Origin: Leptodactylus fallax
Taxonomy: Eukaryota > Chordata > Amphibia > Anura > Leptodactylidae
Reading direction: 5' to 3'
Assembly (NCBI GenBank): GCA_947044405.1
Contig: CAMRHE010000651.1
Span: forward strand, 411,001 to 475,000
DNA: 64,000 nucleotides
The notes below the pieces were generated by a model that did no database searches, was not told the origin of the DNA, and saw only the letters and a list, made by a program, of their open reading frames with translations. Both the position numbers and the translations under genes were made by a program. How positions within the stretch are numbered: the first letter of the stretch is position 1; every line of letters starts with the position of its first letter. Below are positions 62,950-64,000 of the stretch, in pieces.

Positions 62950-62968
62950 TGCTGCCCCCTGCTGGCCA
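62950..62968 (+). promoter_or_regulatory. CTCF-like motif (TGCTGCCCCCTGCTGGCCA)
   Basis: CCCCCTGCTGGC matches the CTCF core in one orientation (consensus around CCCCCTGGTGGC). It lies in single-copy DNA. Motif resemblance only; no occupancy can be inferred. Confidence 0.4.
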
Positions 62969-63241
62969 CTCACGGCTCATTAATGGAATCCTGTCTAATT
63001 AATGATGGCGGTTTTGTCCCCCTTGGACGTCAGACCTCAGCGCTGGCGTCTGTATGTGATGTGACTCATTCACTACGCACAGAGTGATTCACACCACAAC
63101 TTAACCCAAAGTGCTCCGCAGCCCCTGATGTGTGGCCGCAGTGCACCTTAACCCTGTGATAACCTGGGCCCCCATGTAAACTCTGTAACAGGGCCCCATC
63201 TAGGAAACACTGAGGCCAAACTATCATTGTTAGAATGCTCT

Positions 63242-63355
63242 GGACAATGCTCTGTGAGCTGAACGCAGCAGCAGCAGCTGCACAAATCTCTCTGCTAGTT
63301 TGCTACAGGGTGTCCGTCTGGATTTCCGGGTGTTTTAGCTCACAGAGCATTGTCC
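63242..63355. repeat. Perfect 19-bp inverted repeat with a CAG-rich loop
   Basis: GGACAATGCTCTGTGAGCT (63242-63260) and AGCTCACAGAGCATTGTCC (63337-63355) are exact reverse complements. The 76-bp loop begins GAACGCAGCAGCAGCAGCTG. It may be a small MITE or another dispersed palindromic repeat. Confidence 0.85.
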
Positions 63356-63652
63356 GGGCTTTATTGTACAATTGTAAGACCAGTCAGACGTGTGAAGGAT
63401 ATCACAGAATTTCAGAACTTTCCATTCTCTGCTGATGAAGCTTTATCGGCAATATATTTCTGTGTGAACATGCGCCTGTTCAGGGTTATCTGGTGACAAA
63501 CACATGGCTGACATTACAGTTGTCAGATTGGTGTATATCTATGCGGTAGTGTGGGCTTACGTGATGGCGGCTCCCGCACATCAGGGGCTATTCACACTGG
63601 ACAGTCCGGACATCCTGACTTGGCTTAGAGATTGAGGCACCATCAGCCGCCG

Positions 63653-64000
63653 GTGACTCTGTATGTGACTCTGTATGTGACTCTCTAAGTGACTCTCTAT
63701 GTGACTCTGTATGTGACTCTATATGTGACTCTGTATGTGACTCTATATGTGACTCTGTATGTGACTGTATGTGACTCTGTATGTGACTCTCTATGTGACT
63801 CAGTATGTAACTCTGTATGTGACTCTGTATGTGACTCTCTATGTATGTGACTCTGTATGTGACTCTGTATGTGACTCTCTATGTGACTCAGTATGTAACT
63901 CTGTATGTGACTCTGTATGTGACTCTCTATGTATGTGACTCTGTATGTGACTCTGTATGTGACTCTCTATGTATGTGACTCTGTAAGTGAGTCTGTATGT
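63653..64000. repeat. 12-bp tandem array continuing past the window edge
   Basis: The unit is TGTATGTGACTC, with CTCTATGTGACTC, CTATATG and CAGTATGTAACTC variants. A larger block (CTCTATGTGACTCAGTATGT followed by AACTCTGTATG) appears near 63789 and 63877, so higher-order duplication is present. The right end is not seen. Confidence 0.93.

Larger units (their letters stand above)
62829..63652. other. Low-repeat spacer with a CTCF-like site
   Basis: The segment has a CTCF-like word at 62950-62968 and a 19-bp inverted repeat at 63242-63355. Plus-strand frames at 62848-63087 and 63235-63435 have no recognisable domain. Nothing else was seen. Confidence 0.5.

Overview
The window is nuclear DNA of a vertebrate, most likely a frog (Neobatrachia, probably a hyloid lineage). 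Three things support this. It carries two spliced exons of the conserved vertebrate gene FHIP2A (FAM160B1). It holds an internally deleted Tc1/mariner element with a transposase C-terminal remnant. Several dispersed repeats, and the 35-bp repeat at 57.7-60.4 kb, match what I remember as common in hyloid frog genomes; that last point is recognition from memory, not a search. No bacterial genes, rRNA, tRNA or CRISPR were found.

The only gene I can identify firmly is FHIP2A, on the minus strand at the left end. Exon 1 is at 9928-9972 (MFSKFTSILQQAVEA) and exon 2 at 7274-7352 ([11 protein letters not shown]...). They are joined by a 2575-bp intron with consensus splice sites. The rest of the gene lies beyond the left edge. 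Intron 2 starts with a 38-bp tandem array of at least 7.25 kb that begins about 22 bp after the exon 2 donor. A 14.3-kb array of 62-63-bp units lies about 115 bp upstream of the FHIP2A start codon. A possible plus-strand first exon (ATG at 38879, perfect AAG|GTAAGT donor) is a weak candidate for a divergent neighbour. In human the divergent neighbour of FHIP2A is ABLIM1, but 13 coding bases cannot identify it.

The dominant content is tandem repeats: about 15 separate minisatellite arrays make up roughly 49 kb of the 64 kb. In order they are: 38 bp (1-7251), ~32 bp (9251-9675), 62/63 bp (10088-24398), 31 bp (24542-26170), 35 bp (27453-30796), a related 35-bp family (31060-33883), 141/146 bp (34900-38363), 45 bp (38494-38712), 66 bp (39433-43558), 39 bp (45390-47159 and 47893-47974), 52 bp (50101-54631), 44 bp (55082-56636), 35/36 bp (57672-60395), 30 bp (60396-60690) and 12 bp (63653 to the end). 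Several have clear higher-order periods (998, ~2115, 771, 1120 and 1300 bp), which points to repeated segmental duplication inside the arrays. Very long open frames in these arrays (up to 1377 codons) are by-products of the repeats and are not annotated as genes.

Between the arrays are short stretches of low-repeat DNA holding palindromic MITE-like elements, diverged dispersed repeats and a few candidate regulatory motifs (NRF1-like, CTCF-like, tandem GC boxes, and about 45 tandem inverted CCAAT boxes). I see no new enzymatic or defence system. The unusual feature is the extreme density of different arrays packed around a housekeeping gene's first exons.
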